The notes under the pieces are model-generated. The model saw nothing but the letters and a program-made list of their open reading frames with translations. It had not been told where the DNA came from and searched no databases. This document shows, piece by piece, positions 10,970-22,359 of a stretch of DNA of 64,000 nt; positions within the stretch are counted from its first letter, which is position 1, and the number at the start of each line of letters is the position of its first letter. This DNA comes from Paraspadella gotoi (lineage: Eukaryota > Chaetognatha): positions 28,041,790 to 28,105,789 of the forward strand of contig CM119263.1 of the NCBI GenBank assembly GCA_051294375.1. The letters run 5' to 3'. Made by a program: the position numbers and the translations under genes.

Positions 10970-13900
10970 AATTGCAACTTTAAACTTTTGTCTTTGACTA
11001 TCGCCCCTCTAAGATTACTTTTGTTTTTCGTCGAAGCCTCTCTTACATATTTTCCTATTTAGTCTTTTGTATCTTTAGTGTCAGTAAAGTTCAAAAAAAA
11101 ATATAAAAAGATTCGAGCATCACCTTAAAACACAACTCTCCATGAAAAATAAATAAAACCAATCACGACATTATAATTAATTATTATTTTGATGAAAGAA
11201 TAAATAACATGAATAATTGTCACCCGTCCCTTCCACTCACCCATGACGTCGCAACTGCCCAATCTTTCGGCGAGCCGGCTTCACCGCGGGTTCGATTGGG
11301 ATATGACCCGGACATTGGCTGAACCGGAATGAAATCGTCGAACGGCCTCCATCGGCGAAAGGAACTCCCCCGTGGAGTCGATGACATGTGAAAACAAAGA
11401 TTCAGTCGAAGGGACAAACTAGGGAATGAGAAATGTATTCGAAAAAAATACGACCGATTTATCATGCACGGTGCTTGCTCACTTGATTAATGTACTAAAC
11501 ACGCCGAGGCACATCCACACAAATCTTTTTTCTTTCAAGTAACTTAACTACACATTTACAAAGATAAGAAAAGCTTTAACAGAATTTTCCATTTAAATAT
11601 ACCAACTTCCTATAAGACCTTTCCTGTCCTGATTTTCAAAAGTAAAACACATGTTAGAATTTTTTTTGGTAATGTGAAAAAAACCTCGGCCAAAGCCTAG
11701 GAGGAAAGACGATTCCTCTTCTCTCCCCCCGATCCCGCCCGTATGAGTTCCACCGATCTCGAGGTCTTGTGCCAGTTCATGCTGAGGCCACCCGAAACGT
11801 CGATCTTCTTCCTCTTCGCTAGAATTTTAAACCTAATCTCGAACTTGGACCTTTTAGATATTAGATTAGTTGGTCAACCATTTTAAACTAAAATGTTTAA
11901 CCCTCATTCCCATTTTCTTGATAATATTCTTATAACTTTTATTACCCTCATAACTTACCCCATTATTATTGTTTTTATTATTTATTATTCATATTATTAT
12001 TATCTATTATTATATTATTATATTCATTATTATTTTATTATTATTCATTATTTTTCATTACATTATTACTCCTCACCCTTCCTCCCCCTTCCCTTCCCCT
12101 TCGCCCTCCCCACATTATTCCTTTTATCTATTATCATTACTTCCATTCATCTAATCATATTATTATTATTTTTTTATCTATTTTTATTATTATTATTATT
12201 ATATTCATTCTATACGTTATTCATTAGTTTTTAGTTAACTTTATATACTTAGAGCATTCGTTCAGACAATATCAAGATCGACAACGAACGCCCGGCGTGT
12301 AAACCTATCGTTATTCAAAAAGTATATAATAAGGAACGTCAAATAATGAATATAAATAATTAAAAAATTGATATCAAGGTTAAAAAAAATCTCAAAAAAC
12401 CTCGTGGATCGTTTTCTTCCTTCCTCCACTTTTTGCTGGAAAAGCCAAAAAGTTATGGAAAATCGTTGCATTATTTTTATGTCGGCTGAGAATTAGTTAT
12501 TTTAATTTTTTTTTTTCTCTGATCAACCGCGATACACCGCTTGCTCCGTCTGCTGTGCGCCGACCGGCTCTCTTAATCACACTGCACCAACGAAACACCC
12601 AGTTAGTTAACTTGGCATAATTTCAAAGGGCAACCGTAAAAAACCGTGATATTCAAAAAGCTAACATCTGTCCGCCTCCCTTCCCCCCCTATGTTAAAAG
12701 AAAACATAATCATTCTAATCTTATCTGTTCCATTCTCAAACTGGTGTTAACAGCGAACTATCACCGCACACCAGGAATAATCAATCTCAATGACTCTTAA
12801 AATTAGGAATCGTGATTAAGGATAATTCACACGATAGACTATAATAATAAATAGATAAATACTTACTACCCAACAACACCTCTACTATATTAAATATCAA
12901 CCTTCTATCTATCTTTCTTCTCTACTTTCAATTAATTAATAATATTTACTTTAAGAATAATTAAGCAAAAGGGTCACTTACCATCCATAACTCCCACAAA
13001 ATAAATGCAACACTATATTACCTGCTTTGGTTTACTGGCCGAAACTTGCTTCTTTTCCGCATCCCCATGACCCTTCTTTCTGCTATATCTCTGCACCTCC
13101 ATATCAATTATTATCAATCTTTTCACTATTGCAGTCGCTCGCACTCCTCTTAACCTAATAGAGTATGGACAACAATACCATGTCAATGAGCTTCTCTGCA
13201 TCATTTATGCGAAAATTTTTTAAAGAAATCTTCCTAACAAATAGCAGGAAATCTTTCCGCCAAGCTTCCCGGCGCCTCCCAGAAAGAAATAATAATCCAC
13301 TTTTTCCATCCACAGCACACCACTGCGACCCGACCCCGATTGTGTCCTTAGTCCGCCCCATGACTCGGCGCCCCGGCGTATATTTCCGCCCCGTCGCCCG
13401 GCGTTGTTTTCGCACTCGTTGGCGGCGGTCCGGCGCCTCTGAACATGCACACACCAACCGGACCGGAATCTCGATATCCGTCTCGAGTGTTGCGGTTATT
13501 TCATTAGGAGAGGAACAACCAGGGTGATAACTTGACTTTATTTGAGCAATATTGAGTTTTTATTACGCGTGAGAATTTATGATGCATGAAAGTTTTCTTG
13601 TACGAGCAATTGGAGGCCGGGTGAATGATTATGGAGCTATCGCCTAATAATCAGTATTAAACTATCCTATTGTAAAATTAAAAATGAATTCAAATACAAA
13701 TACAACGCCAGATCTATGCCTTTTCCTTCCTTGCCGCAAATCTTTCCTCCTTTTGTTTCTCGCTTTTCCCCTTTTTCCGTCGAATACCCTGCCAGCGCCA
13801 GCGGAGGTCACTTTCATCTCTCTCGCGGGCGGAGAAAGCGCGTCGGGCAGAGGAATGGAGAGAGCAAAAGTCACCGGCGTGAGGCAAGAGGCTCCTTTTA

Positions 13901-14821
13901 AAGGGACTCGATTCCCCTTGGCGTCTTATGATTGTCTCGCGTTTTCGAATTCTTATTCTATTTTCTTTCTATTCACTTCCTTTTTCATCCTTTCCTTTTT
14001 TTTTCTCCTCTCCTCCCATTTCCTTTTTCCTCCCTTTTTTTGTCCTCCTCTTGCCGAAATGCCTCCAGTCGTCGGAAGGACTTTGCCTCCTTCGGGCTTC
14101 GACTTTCGAGGACTCTCTCCCTCCTCCTCTTCCTTTCTTTCTCCTCCTCCTCTTCCCTTCCTAGCTCCTTTTCCTCGTCCCTCCTTCCTTCCCGGCTTCG
14201 GACTCTTCGCGAAAGATTCTGACAAGGATACGACGTTTTCGTGTTCTGGTCTCTGTCTCTGTGGCTCTCTCTCTCTCTCTTTCTCCCTCTCTCGCTCTTG
14301 TCTTCTCTCTCTCTCTCATTCTTTTTTTCTTCTCTTCCCGCTGCATTCTTATCATATCCTCTCTTTTTTCTCTCGGACTCGGGACTTCCTCTCTCTCGCT
14401 CTTCGCTCTCTCCTCTCTCAGTTTCTCTCTCTCTCCTCTCCCTTGTTTTCCGATGGATCGTGTGGAATGCGGACAGAGGGACGAAAATAAGAAAGTCTCG
14501 CTCTCTTTTGCTTCGGACTCCGTAGCAGAAAAAATAAAGCCAAAGGAAAAAAATAGAGCCAAATAAAATAAAGCAAAAATAGCAATCGAAGAAAAACGCA
14601 TTGCTTTCTAACTTGTTTGTCCGAAAAAGGAATAACAGAAAACAAACAGAAAAAAAACAAAGGAGCGTCGGGTTCAGATGCCCTTTGTGAGGCGAGATGC
14701 GCGCGCCGTCTGCTTCCGTCGAGCCAATCCACGCCCCCCCTTCGCGCCATGACCGCCCTTCAACGCCCACGCGCCAGACTCACTTGGCGCGAACTGTGCT
14801 TTCCGTCCTCTCGTCGTCCTA

Positions 14822-15240
14822 TCTATCTGGGTTTGTACTCTCTTTTTAGGGTTGTTCATCTTTATTGTGTTTGTACTCTCTTTTCTAGGCGTTTGTATCC
14901 CTATTGGTTTTTTACGCTCTTTTCTAGGGTTTTGCCGTTCTTTTTTAGTTTTGCACTCTTTCTTTTGTAGGGTTTCTGTCCTACTCCTATTCTGGTTTGT
15001 AGTCTTTTTCGAATTTAGCGCATATTCTTTTTCAGTTTTTCTCTCTTTATAGGGTGTGACTTCTCTTCTGGTCATATTCTATTAATTAAAAGCTTACTTC
15101 TACTGTTTCTAGTTTGTTCCTATTTTTTTAAATCAACTCTCTATTAGATTTTGTCCACTCTTCTGCATAAACTCTCTTTGTCACGTTGATGCTATTTTCA
15201 TTTTTTCAGTTTGTCCCTCTGCAAAACTATTTTCTTTTCT
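14822..15240. repeat. Second copy of the GTTTGTACTCTCTTTTCTAG minisatellite
   Basis: Corresponds to 6415-6860 with independent indels. Confidence 0.7.
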
Positions 15241-15494
15241 ACTTGCGCGATTGGTTTGTTTTTTGTTTTGTTTTTTTGAAAATTGTTGCTACTTCTTGAA
15301 ATAAAGATTTAAGTTTACGGCAGCTTTAATCTGTTCTCGCTTCATTTTCAATTTGTTTTCTCATAGTCGAATTGTCTTTCTCTCGTACTTGATCGCTGCG
15401 TTTGCGCCTGCCAATGACGTCACGGCCGAGGGAACAAGTTTTTTTTCCTCGTCTCCCCGTTCAGTCTCTCTTCTGTCCCTCTCTCCCTCTCTGG

Positions 15495-15525
<31 letters not shown>

Positions 15526-16275
15526 CTCTCTCATCTCTCTCTCTCTTTTACTTTCTCTTTCGCTGTATATCTCAGTTTATTTCGCTCTCTCTCTCTCTCT
15601 TCTCTCTTCTCTCTCTTCCTCTCTCTCTCTCTCTCGCATATTTTAGCCTTTGACTGTTCCCGACCAAAAGAATGGGATGATTTAACCCCCGCAGGAGAGT
15701 AAGAGGAACAGAGTCACAGAGCACATGACAAGAGACAGACAAGAATAAAAGCGGAGAATTTCAGTCGGGATTCGATTCAGGTCCCGATCAAGGTCACATG
15801 ACTTTTTTTCGCCATTTCTCCTCATGTCCCGCGCTTAAAGGGTTTTTTTTCTGGGAGGGAGACTCTCTCTCTCTCTCTCTCGATTTCTCTCTCTCTCTCT
15901 CTCCTCTCTAATCTCAGACAGAGCTCAGATTGCTTATATCTCCAATATCATGCACACTCGGCAGCTTTGCTTTTTTTTTTTTCAGGCTTCGCGTGCCTTA
16001 CCTTGCCACTAAGCCATGGCTTGTCTAGTTTTACAAGCTTGATCGAGAGCGCGCCTTTACAGGTTGAATGTACTCTTTGCGCTTCACAAACTGGTCATAT
16101 ATGACAACAAAATTTAAATAATAAATTTGGGATTGAGTAATGATTAAGTTTTAAAACCTTTAAAATCCAACAATAAGTTTTAATAAATCACATTATTTCA
16201 TAAAATTATTAATGTTCTTTGTTTTTACTATTTGTTTGTCATCTTTTAGAAACGTGTTGTAATCGTTACAATATT

Positions 16276-17246
16276 AAGGGGACAAGTGAACAGGGGGTAA
16301 AAAGCTGAAAACATACGAACGTTTTGACCTTTAAACTTAGCTCGGTTCTGATCATATACATTTTTTCTTCGTATAATCATTTGGGAAAGTAGTTTAAAAA
16401 ACATTCGATTAAAAATCAGCGAGCTTAATTTTCTTTAAAAAAATCGGTAAAGAAAAGAAACGTTTTTAAGTTTAAAAATTTTTTAGTTCCCAGAAAAGCG
16501 GGTAGATCCAGAATTTAAACAGTTTTTAGCTTTTGATCACAAAAATTTCATAAGACAAATAAACTAGGAATGAATCAAAAATTTAAGGTATCGACTGATT
16601 TTATTTTAAAACTTTACTTTTCAAATGCATTCTGTTTAATGGCATGAAAATAAAACTCTTGAAGTAATATAATATAAAAGCAAGAGAAAGATTCTGTAAC
16701 TTTCTCTCGCTATATTTAATTGTTATAGTTAGGAACTCAATTATAGTTTAATTATACACTCTAAGGATGAATATGATATTAATGAATAATTATTACAGTT
16801 TTTGTTTCTGTTAAGAATAGAAATTTAGGTTTGATTGTCCATGCCTTTTAAGTTTAATAATAAAAAATATAAAAATATTAATCTTTGTAAAGCCTTTGTT
16901 CAATACAGGCTTAAACCTAAATTATAGCCTTGTACAGTTAAAAAATAAAAAACAATTGGAATTTTAGTAAAAAAATTACTTTCTAACTGCAAAAATAAAA
17001 TAATGGATTTATATAAAATTATTTAGTAGGGTAACTAAATTTTTTTTTCTTATTATTAATTTTTACTGTCTTCCGGCTACTCTATAAGAGAGTGTGGAAT
17101 TTTTGGCCACTTCCACTTGCAAGAAAAATGAGTGACTCGTATCACCATTTCAAATTTCCTTTGGTCTAGACCCCATTAAACGTGTGTGTGTCATTTTTAT
17201 CACTGGGTCCCAACTCTTTCGTCAGTAATATATTGAATTTTTTTTT
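16276..17246. other. ~970-base AT-rich block specific to the second copy
   Basis: The first copy has about 100 different bases between ATCGTACAAT (about 7890) and GCTGACAAAGTTGC (about 8004). The second copy has about 970 bases there. The block is AT-rich with no long ORF. It could be a haplotype difference, an insertion, or a misjoined read. I found no obvious terminal repeats. Confidence 0.5.
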
Positions 17247-17661
17247 CTGGGCTGACAAAGTTGCCTAACGGAAAAGAGGCGAAGATGATTAAACAAAAAG
17301 GCAATGTTTTTCCGAAAAGCACCCATTTAGCCTAAATCGTCCAGAATTAAAGTGAGCTCTTTTGGTTAGTGTCATCAGTGTACTTTAAACTTACGCTCTT
17401 AGGAATAAAGTTAAGGATTCAAGTTTGGGATTAGGTACTCGGTGAACTCTGTTATCAGAAAAAGATTACGCTTATAGTCATTAAGTTAAAATTAAGTTCA
17501 GTATTTAGGAACAGAAATGGAGCGCTTTACGGATAATAGTTTTCAAATAAAATTGGGGAACAGGAACGAGCGAAAGTAACCCCCCCCGTTAATGTCTCAC
17601 TCCTCACTTTACTTTTCGATCCTTATACTCACCTTACCCAACTCTCTCACTTTAACTACAG

Positions 17662-17923
17662 CCGCCTCCAGCTCCAGCGACGACGATGGGTTGAACTTAC
17701 TCCATATATGAACCCAAAGGCCCGCGCGACTACCTGGGCGAGCCACTTCCCCCATGCAACGTCGTACAACAACAAACTCCAGAGTCCGATTCCGTCATCA
17801 GCCGACAGAGCGTTTACGGATACGACCTCACGGAGCCGGGCTGAGGGTGTTTTCTTCAAAACGAGACGCCCAATTGGAGGAAGCAAACGCCCTTCAAGTC
17901 TGAAGAACACGTGCGCAATAAAC
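17662..17923 (+). CDS. Carbonic-anhydrase-related gene, N-terminal domain exon (damaged)
   Basis: This exon carries the start of an alpha-carbonic-anhydrase fold. In the frame that joins to the next exon I read YEPKGPRDYLGE, then PCNVVQQQTP (the CNG-x-QSPI region of the family), YGYDLTEPG and EEHVRNK (the NNGH-like region). The exon ends AATAAAC|GTGAGT, leaving one base that joins to the next exon, whose first residues LVLTVGG follow naturally. Two problems are visible: an in-frame TGA at 17842-17844, between EPG and CFLQ, and another at 17692-17694 just before the domain. The acceptor CTACAG at 17656-17661 is a likely start, but the frame breaks between it and 17695. The segment adjoins noisy long-read sequence, so base errors are more likely than true pseudogenisation. 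The signal-peptide exon was not found. Confidence 0.6.
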
Positions 17924-18544
17924 GTGAGTGGAAAGGTTGGGAGGGAGGGGACATGAGAAGCGACTTTAAATATTGCCCAGACCATTTAGGGTACTCAAGC
18001 TGTACTTAAGAATACATATAGTACACACATATAAGATACGACAGTAGAGAAAATGGAGGTGTAAGAAAACAGTATTGGAAACTCGTAATTCCGAGAAGGA
18101 GATAAATAAACACTCGAGAACAGAGTGAGCCATTGCCAATTGGCATTGGGGCCCAAGATTTGTGTTGGCTGTGAAAAAATTATCCTTTAAAAAGTTGGTT
18201 CCGCGGAGTCGCCGTCGATTTCATTCTAGAGTTTTCGATTCCTCTGCGATGGTAGAACTGAAGTAGCAAAAACATCTTAGTTTTCTATAATTCCGTTGCA
18301 TTAGCATGTTGAGGGGGCACAGAAGATACGGATAGTCTTCAGCGCCTTATTCACATGCTTATCGACTACATACAACATACAACTAGATACAAGTTTACTG
18401 AACCAATGCCAAAATTCCTAACTGATCAGGCATACATTCGGTGACGATCTCAATTGGTCCTTTAAAGCTCTCGTCATCCTGGAAAGATGACTATATTTAT
18501 AATGCTATGTTCTAATTTTTCCCCTTCTTCCCTCTTTCTCTCAG

Positions 18545-18720
18545 TGGTGCTGACGGTCGGTGGCGATAACTTCGTCTCCGGCGGCGGGCTGCTTCAGTTC
18601 GACGGCGCTGACCTGCGATTCCGCGTCGCTGAAGTTCACTTCCACTTCTCCGTCCGCGACGGATCCTCGGTCGAACATCACCTCGACGACTTTGAAGGCT
18701 CAACGCCCTTCGAGGCTCAG
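18545..18720 (+). CDS. Carbonic-anhydrase-related gene, exon with HFH zinc-ligand motif
   Basis: A clean internal exon between a TTTCTCTCAG acceptor and a CTCAG|GTTGGG donor, starting two bases into a codon and ending in phase 0. It encodes the central strands of an alpha-carbonic anhydrase. VSGGGLLQF is followed by AEVHFHFSV, which holds the first two zinc-binding histidines (94 and 96 in human CA2 numbering, family motif HFHWG). SVEHHLDD follows and keeps the conserved Glu of the GSEH motif. The exon ends at PFEAQ, exactly where the family has AELH with the third zinc-binding His (119). Here that position is Gln, as in CA-like domains of vertebrate receptor tyrosine phosphatases gamma/zeta and in CA-related proteins X and XI. 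Confidence 0.85.
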
Positions 18721-18902
18721 GTTGGGGAGTGGTTTGGGAGATTGCAGCGGCGGGAAAGCGGGTGAGGTCGGCGGGGGTGCTGATTTACGAGGGAGTTTAT
18801 TAGTAGTTTCTTACATATTCAAGGTTGGTTAAGATTCAGTTATGGTTAAGTTAAGTTTAGTTCAGTTAAGTTTAGTTAAGCCAATTGAACCTTAACTTAA
18901 GG

Positions 18903-18903
18903 T

Positions 18904-19001
<98 letters not shown>
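18903..19001. repeat. (TTTC)n microsatellite in an intron
   Basis: About 25 near-perfect TTTC units inside the intron after the HFH exon of the carbonic-anhydrase-related gene. Confidence 0.95.
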
Positions 19002-19002
<1 letters not shown>

Positions 19003-19104
19003 CTCCTTCTTCCTTTCTTTCTATCGTTTCTTTTTTTCTCAATCAATAATCCAATGAATAACTGACTTTGCTGAATGCTTTAATCGCTGTTGCATAACAG
19101 TGCA

Positions 19105-19273
<169 letters not shown>

Positions 19274-19295
19274 ATTGCTTTTTTTCACTCGCCAG

Positions 19296-19391
19296 GTCTA
19301 CACCTTCGACCATAATAAACACGCGAGTCTTCAGGCGGCCTTGACCGGCGATGGGACCAAGCGTGTCATGGGCATCGCCATTCCATTCAGG
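19296..19391 (+). CDS. Carbonic-anhydrase-related gene, 32-codon exon
   Basis: An exact 96-base, phase-0 exon between TTCACTCGCCAG and AGG|GTGAGA. It begins VYTFDHNKHAS and ends GIAIPF(R). This matches the family segment running from the third zinc-ligand strand through the loop to the VVAIF strand. In active enzymes this strand begins with the ligand His in LHLVH, but here the corresponding residues are AQVYTF with no His. Two later histidines (DHNKH) lie in the following loop and are unlikely to bind the metal. The large (TC)n tract lies just upstream. Confidence 0.85.
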
Positions 19392-19540
19392 GTGAGAGAA
19401 GAGGACAAGACATTGTTTGTAATTTATTAATTAGGTTATGTTTTAAAAATCCATGCTAAATGAAGCTGGAATAGTCAGTCAAATAATTAATGGTCAATCA
19501 GGTGATTTTTTGGAATTGAATTTAAATGACCGCTTACAAG

Positions 19541-19748
19541 NNNNNNNNNNNNNNNNNNNNNNNNNNNNNNNNNNNNNNNNNNNNNNNNNNNNNNNNNNNN
19601 NNNNNNNNNNNNNNNNNNNNNNNNNNNNNNNNNNNNNNNNNNNNNNNNNNNNNNNNNNNNNNNNNNNNNNNNNNNNNNNNNNNNNNNNNNNNNNNNNNNN
19701 NNNNNNNNNNNNNNNNNNNNNNNNNNNNNNNNNNNNNNNNNNNNNNNN
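19541..19748. other. 208-N gap inside an intron
   Basis: The protein reads on smoothly across the flanking exons (AIPFR then SALARN), so I do not think an exon is hidden here. Confidence 0.8.
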
Positions 19749-19769
19749 TCCAATCCCTCTCTCTCCCAG

Positions 19770-19994
19770 TCTGCCCTGGCTCGCAACGTTCGCCTGGAAC
19801 CGGTCGTCGAGCGCCTCCAGTCCGTCCGTTTCCGCGGGAAAGAGACGGAGGTGCCCGCCTTTGACCTGAACGATCTCCTGCCGAAGAAGAGGACGGAATT
19901 CTTCGTCTACGACGGATCGATGCCCTTCCCTCCTTGCGAGGACGGGGTCAAGTGGACCGTCCTGGCCAATCCCAATTACGTGGGAAGGAATCAG
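19770..19994 (+). CDS. Carbonic-anhydrase-related gene, exon with PPC motif
   Basis: A 225-base phase-0 exon between CTCTCCCAG and AATCAG|GTAGAA. It contains VVERLQSVRFRGKET, the DLNDLLP helix region, FFVYDGSMPFPPCEDG and VKWTVLANP. These are the family's YxGSLTTPPCxE and WTV signatures. In active enzymes the residue after Leu198 is the catalytic Thr199. Here the aligned sequence is SMPFPPC, so Thr199 is Pro. With the missing third zinc ligand this makes loss of CO2 hydration activity very likely, as in acatalytic CA-related proteins that serve as binding or adhesion domains. The codons are GC-rich at the third position, unlike the AT-rich surroundings, which supports real coding sequence. 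Confidence 0.9.
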
Positions 19995-21126
19995 GTAGAA
20001 GGGGGATAAAGGGTGGAGCAATGTGGGGGGTGGGGAAACTAGGTAGAGGGGGGAAAGGGTCTTAAATGGGGGGGACACAGGGGGTGGAGGGTGGACGGTT
20101 GCTCAGGGGGCTGGAGGATGGCCGAATAGAGTCAGAGAGAATGGGAGATAATAGGTGACCCAGTATTCGATTGCGCTTGTACTTGTTTATCGGGAAAATG
20201 ATTTTATTGATTTATTTTATTTATTGTTTGCATTTTGATTTATACTACTTTATTATATACATTACATAGCAAATAACTCAATAAACCTATAATACAGGAA
20301 CTTCAATCTAGAGCGATACGAAAAGACAATGATCAAACTCGTAATTCTTTCACAGTATATTATTTTTATGACATTTATTAGTTAGAAAACTACTTAACGT
20401 TTATGTTGACCTAAAAAATGTTCAAATTTCCTAATAATAAATAAAAATCAGAGTGGCTCTCTTTAGCGGAGTCACTTTTCTTCATTTCTTTGTCCAAATA
20501 TTAATAGTTTTTAATAATTTAACAATTTTTATCGCTGATTGTGAAGTTATCTAATATAAAAATTAAAAAAAATTGTGATAAAAAGTTAGTTTGGTGATTT
20601 ATTATTGTAAAAAAAAGTTATCATGTAAAACCCTGATTCGTGATACATTTACTTGAGTATATTATTAATCATAAAATTGAAGCATGAAAAAAATTCTATT
20701 TTTATAAAGGGAAGATTCACTTTCAAAGTGAAACTTCTGTTTTTTCAAAAATTTACCCTCCGAGGAAAATGTTAGAATGTTAGAAACTTAGAATGTTAGA
20801 ATAGCTGGAATGGGGGAAAAAAATTTAAGTATTTTTCAATTAGTATGAAAAAATTTTATAACCTAATTGCTCTTCGTTTAGTTTATATTACAAATTTTTT
20901 TGTATCACTCCAGTTGAAGTCCCTGTAGCGGCACAAATATTATGAAACGAAAGGCATTAAAAGTTCATTATCAGATCTTGGTACGAATGAATTACAGTCA
21001 GACAAAGTGAGAAAAAAAAAATCCAAGTACTGTTTTACATCTATTGTTGGTTCGTTTGTTTATTTGTTTTAATTTTCGTATTAATTATTTTCGTTTATTC
21101 ACGCTTCACGTCAAACTCGCAAACAG
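19995..21126 (+). other. AT-rich intron of the carbonic-anhydrase-related gene
   Basis: A GT...AG intron of 1132 bases. G-rich in its first 150 bases, then AT-rich. It contains short repeats of GAATGTTAGAA near 20770-20800. No ORF of note. Confidence 0.75.
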
Positions 21127-21360
21127 TTGCACGAATTCCGAAGCCTCGTCCACCGAAGTACGGAGAGCACGAGCGAGGAAGGCATGGCGGGAAACTCTCG
21201 CATGACGCAGCGGCGCATGGAGCGTTACGTGATACGCTCTAACGCCATGGAGACCTTTAACGACGCCGCTGCGCTACGCTGCGGTCGCCCCGGCGTTCTG
21301 GGCGTCGTTGTCGTCGGCATTTTCACAACCTCCCGCCTCTCGTATTTCAGCTTAATGTAA
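21127..21360 (+). CDS. Carbonic-anhydrase-related gene, terminal exon
   Basis: The exon follows the acceptor GCAAACAG and runs in phase 0 to a TAA at 21358-21360. It starts LHEFRSLVHRST, matching the family's QLxxFRxL helix. GNSRMTQRR and RYVIRSNA follow, aligning with the conserved C-terminal NFRPxQPLNxRxVRSS block. Arg and Met replace the usual residues of that block. A further ~35 residues end in a short hydrophobic stretch (VLGVVVVGIF), with FSLM at the terminus. Such a tail could be a GPI-attachment signal or a weak membrane segment; secreted and GPI-linked alpha-CAs are common in animals. Together the five exons give roughly 320 codons, the usual size for this family. Confidence 0.85.
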   Translation: MHEFRSLVHRSTESTSEEGMAGNSRMTQRRMERYVIRSNAMETFNDAAALRCGRPGVLGVVVVGIFTTSRLSYFSLM

Positions 21361-21439
21361 CACATTTCGTTGTAGGGTATTAATATTTATTTCTTTTTAG
21401 TCGTCGATTTTTATTTTGTAAATAGCCGTTAATTTTGAA

Positions 21440-21445
21440 AATAAA
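21440..21445 (+). terminator. Polyadenylation signal AATAAA
   Basis: A canonical hexamer 80 bases after the TAA of the carbonic-anhydrase-related gene, in a T-rich 3' region. Confidence 0.6.
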
Positions 21446-22218
21446 CTAACAGCCTTTTTTTCTTTGGTTTTCTGATGGTTTAAAATAAAATAGTTCTTGT
21501 AGCAGGTAAGAGACAATTTACATATCCTTGTGTAATTTGTTTAAGCGAAATATGTAAAAATATTCAAAAAATTGATTGCGTTACAGCAAATAAGTATTTT
21601 TACTGGATACAAGCGTAGTCTTTTTATACTAACTTTGGATTATATATAGGTTTGTACGTGTAAATGGAATTTGCTTTCAAAGAAAAAAAAATATTTGTCA
21701 ATAACTACTAAATAGGTTTTACTCCTACGTTGAATAGCACTCAGGAAATGAGGCGACAACATTTCTGTACGAAATTTTTGTGTATGCATAATTGCTGCAA
21801 TCTTAGGCGTATGTTACATTACATTACATATTACCACTGGCAATTAGCATTGTTGAAAAGTTGTTTTTTTTAAATTTCATTGTCCCTTAATTTTAACGAA
21901 AGGTTTTCGAAATGGTATTAGTTAGACCCTATTTTTTTGGAGTGTTCGGGCGGATCAGCATTGCTTAGAGTTGGGTTAAGGCCCTTTACCTGAGGCCTTT
22001 CGGGGCCTTTTTGCGCCCTATTATTTTACGTTTTACCCTCTACTTTTTGGACGCCCTAGAAGAGTAAGATTTATCATAAATAAAACAATACCTTAATCGA
22101 ACTTTTATGTCATTAACCAAAAACAACTTTTTTAAAAATGTTTTCATTCATCTTTCCCCTTTTGACAACTATCCACAACCCCGGGCGTTTGTAACCCCAA
22201 TATGCTGATCTGTCCCAG

Positions 22219-22359
22219 CCCCCATCTCCCCGGAACTCCCTCGCCCACCCCCGGGCGGTCAATCTGGACGGGGAGTTCCCTCCCCAGTCAATCCGCGCGC
22301 AGGTTCTGCTCATTTCTCAGTCGCCTTTCCAAGGCCTCTCCACTGCCATCAGTGCTTAA
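22219..22359 (+). CDS. Possible terminal exon, unknown product
   Basis: After an acceptor-like CTGTCCCAG the frame stays open for 46 codons to TAA. It reads RAVNLDGEFPPQSIRAQ, then VLLISQSPFQ. The composition is protein-like and more GC-rich than its surroundings. It starts in phase 0, the same phase as the end of the PPC exon of the upstream gene, so an alternative last exon is conceivable. I recognise no family. A chance open frame in a GC-rich patch is also possible. Confidence 0.25.
   Translation, partial: PPSPRNSLAHPRAVNLDGEFPPQSIRAQVLLISQSPFQGLSTAISA

Larger units (their letters stand above)
8334..17575. repeat. Second copy of the duplicated block
   Basis: Matches 419-8308 along its length. 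It is longer by about 1.3 kb because of a copy-specific block (16276-17246), a C-rich insert (10796-10969) and an expanded ATT/C-rich region (11960-12210). Apart from these it is collinear with the first copy with dense indels. I see no gene whose frame survives in both copies. Confidence 0.85.

Noticed and set aside
13684-14490. 268-codon ORF and long opposite-strand frames
   Set aside because: Pyrimidine-tract artefacts in noisy duplicated sequence. The matching region of the first copy has a different frame.
17656-17985. Minus-strand 109-codon ORF
   Set aside because: Opposite strand of the carbonic-anhydrase-related exon, with no family resemblance.
21985-22015. GC hairpin followed by T run, like a bacterial terminator
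   Set aside because: Eukaryotic context, so such a hairpin has no expected terminator role.
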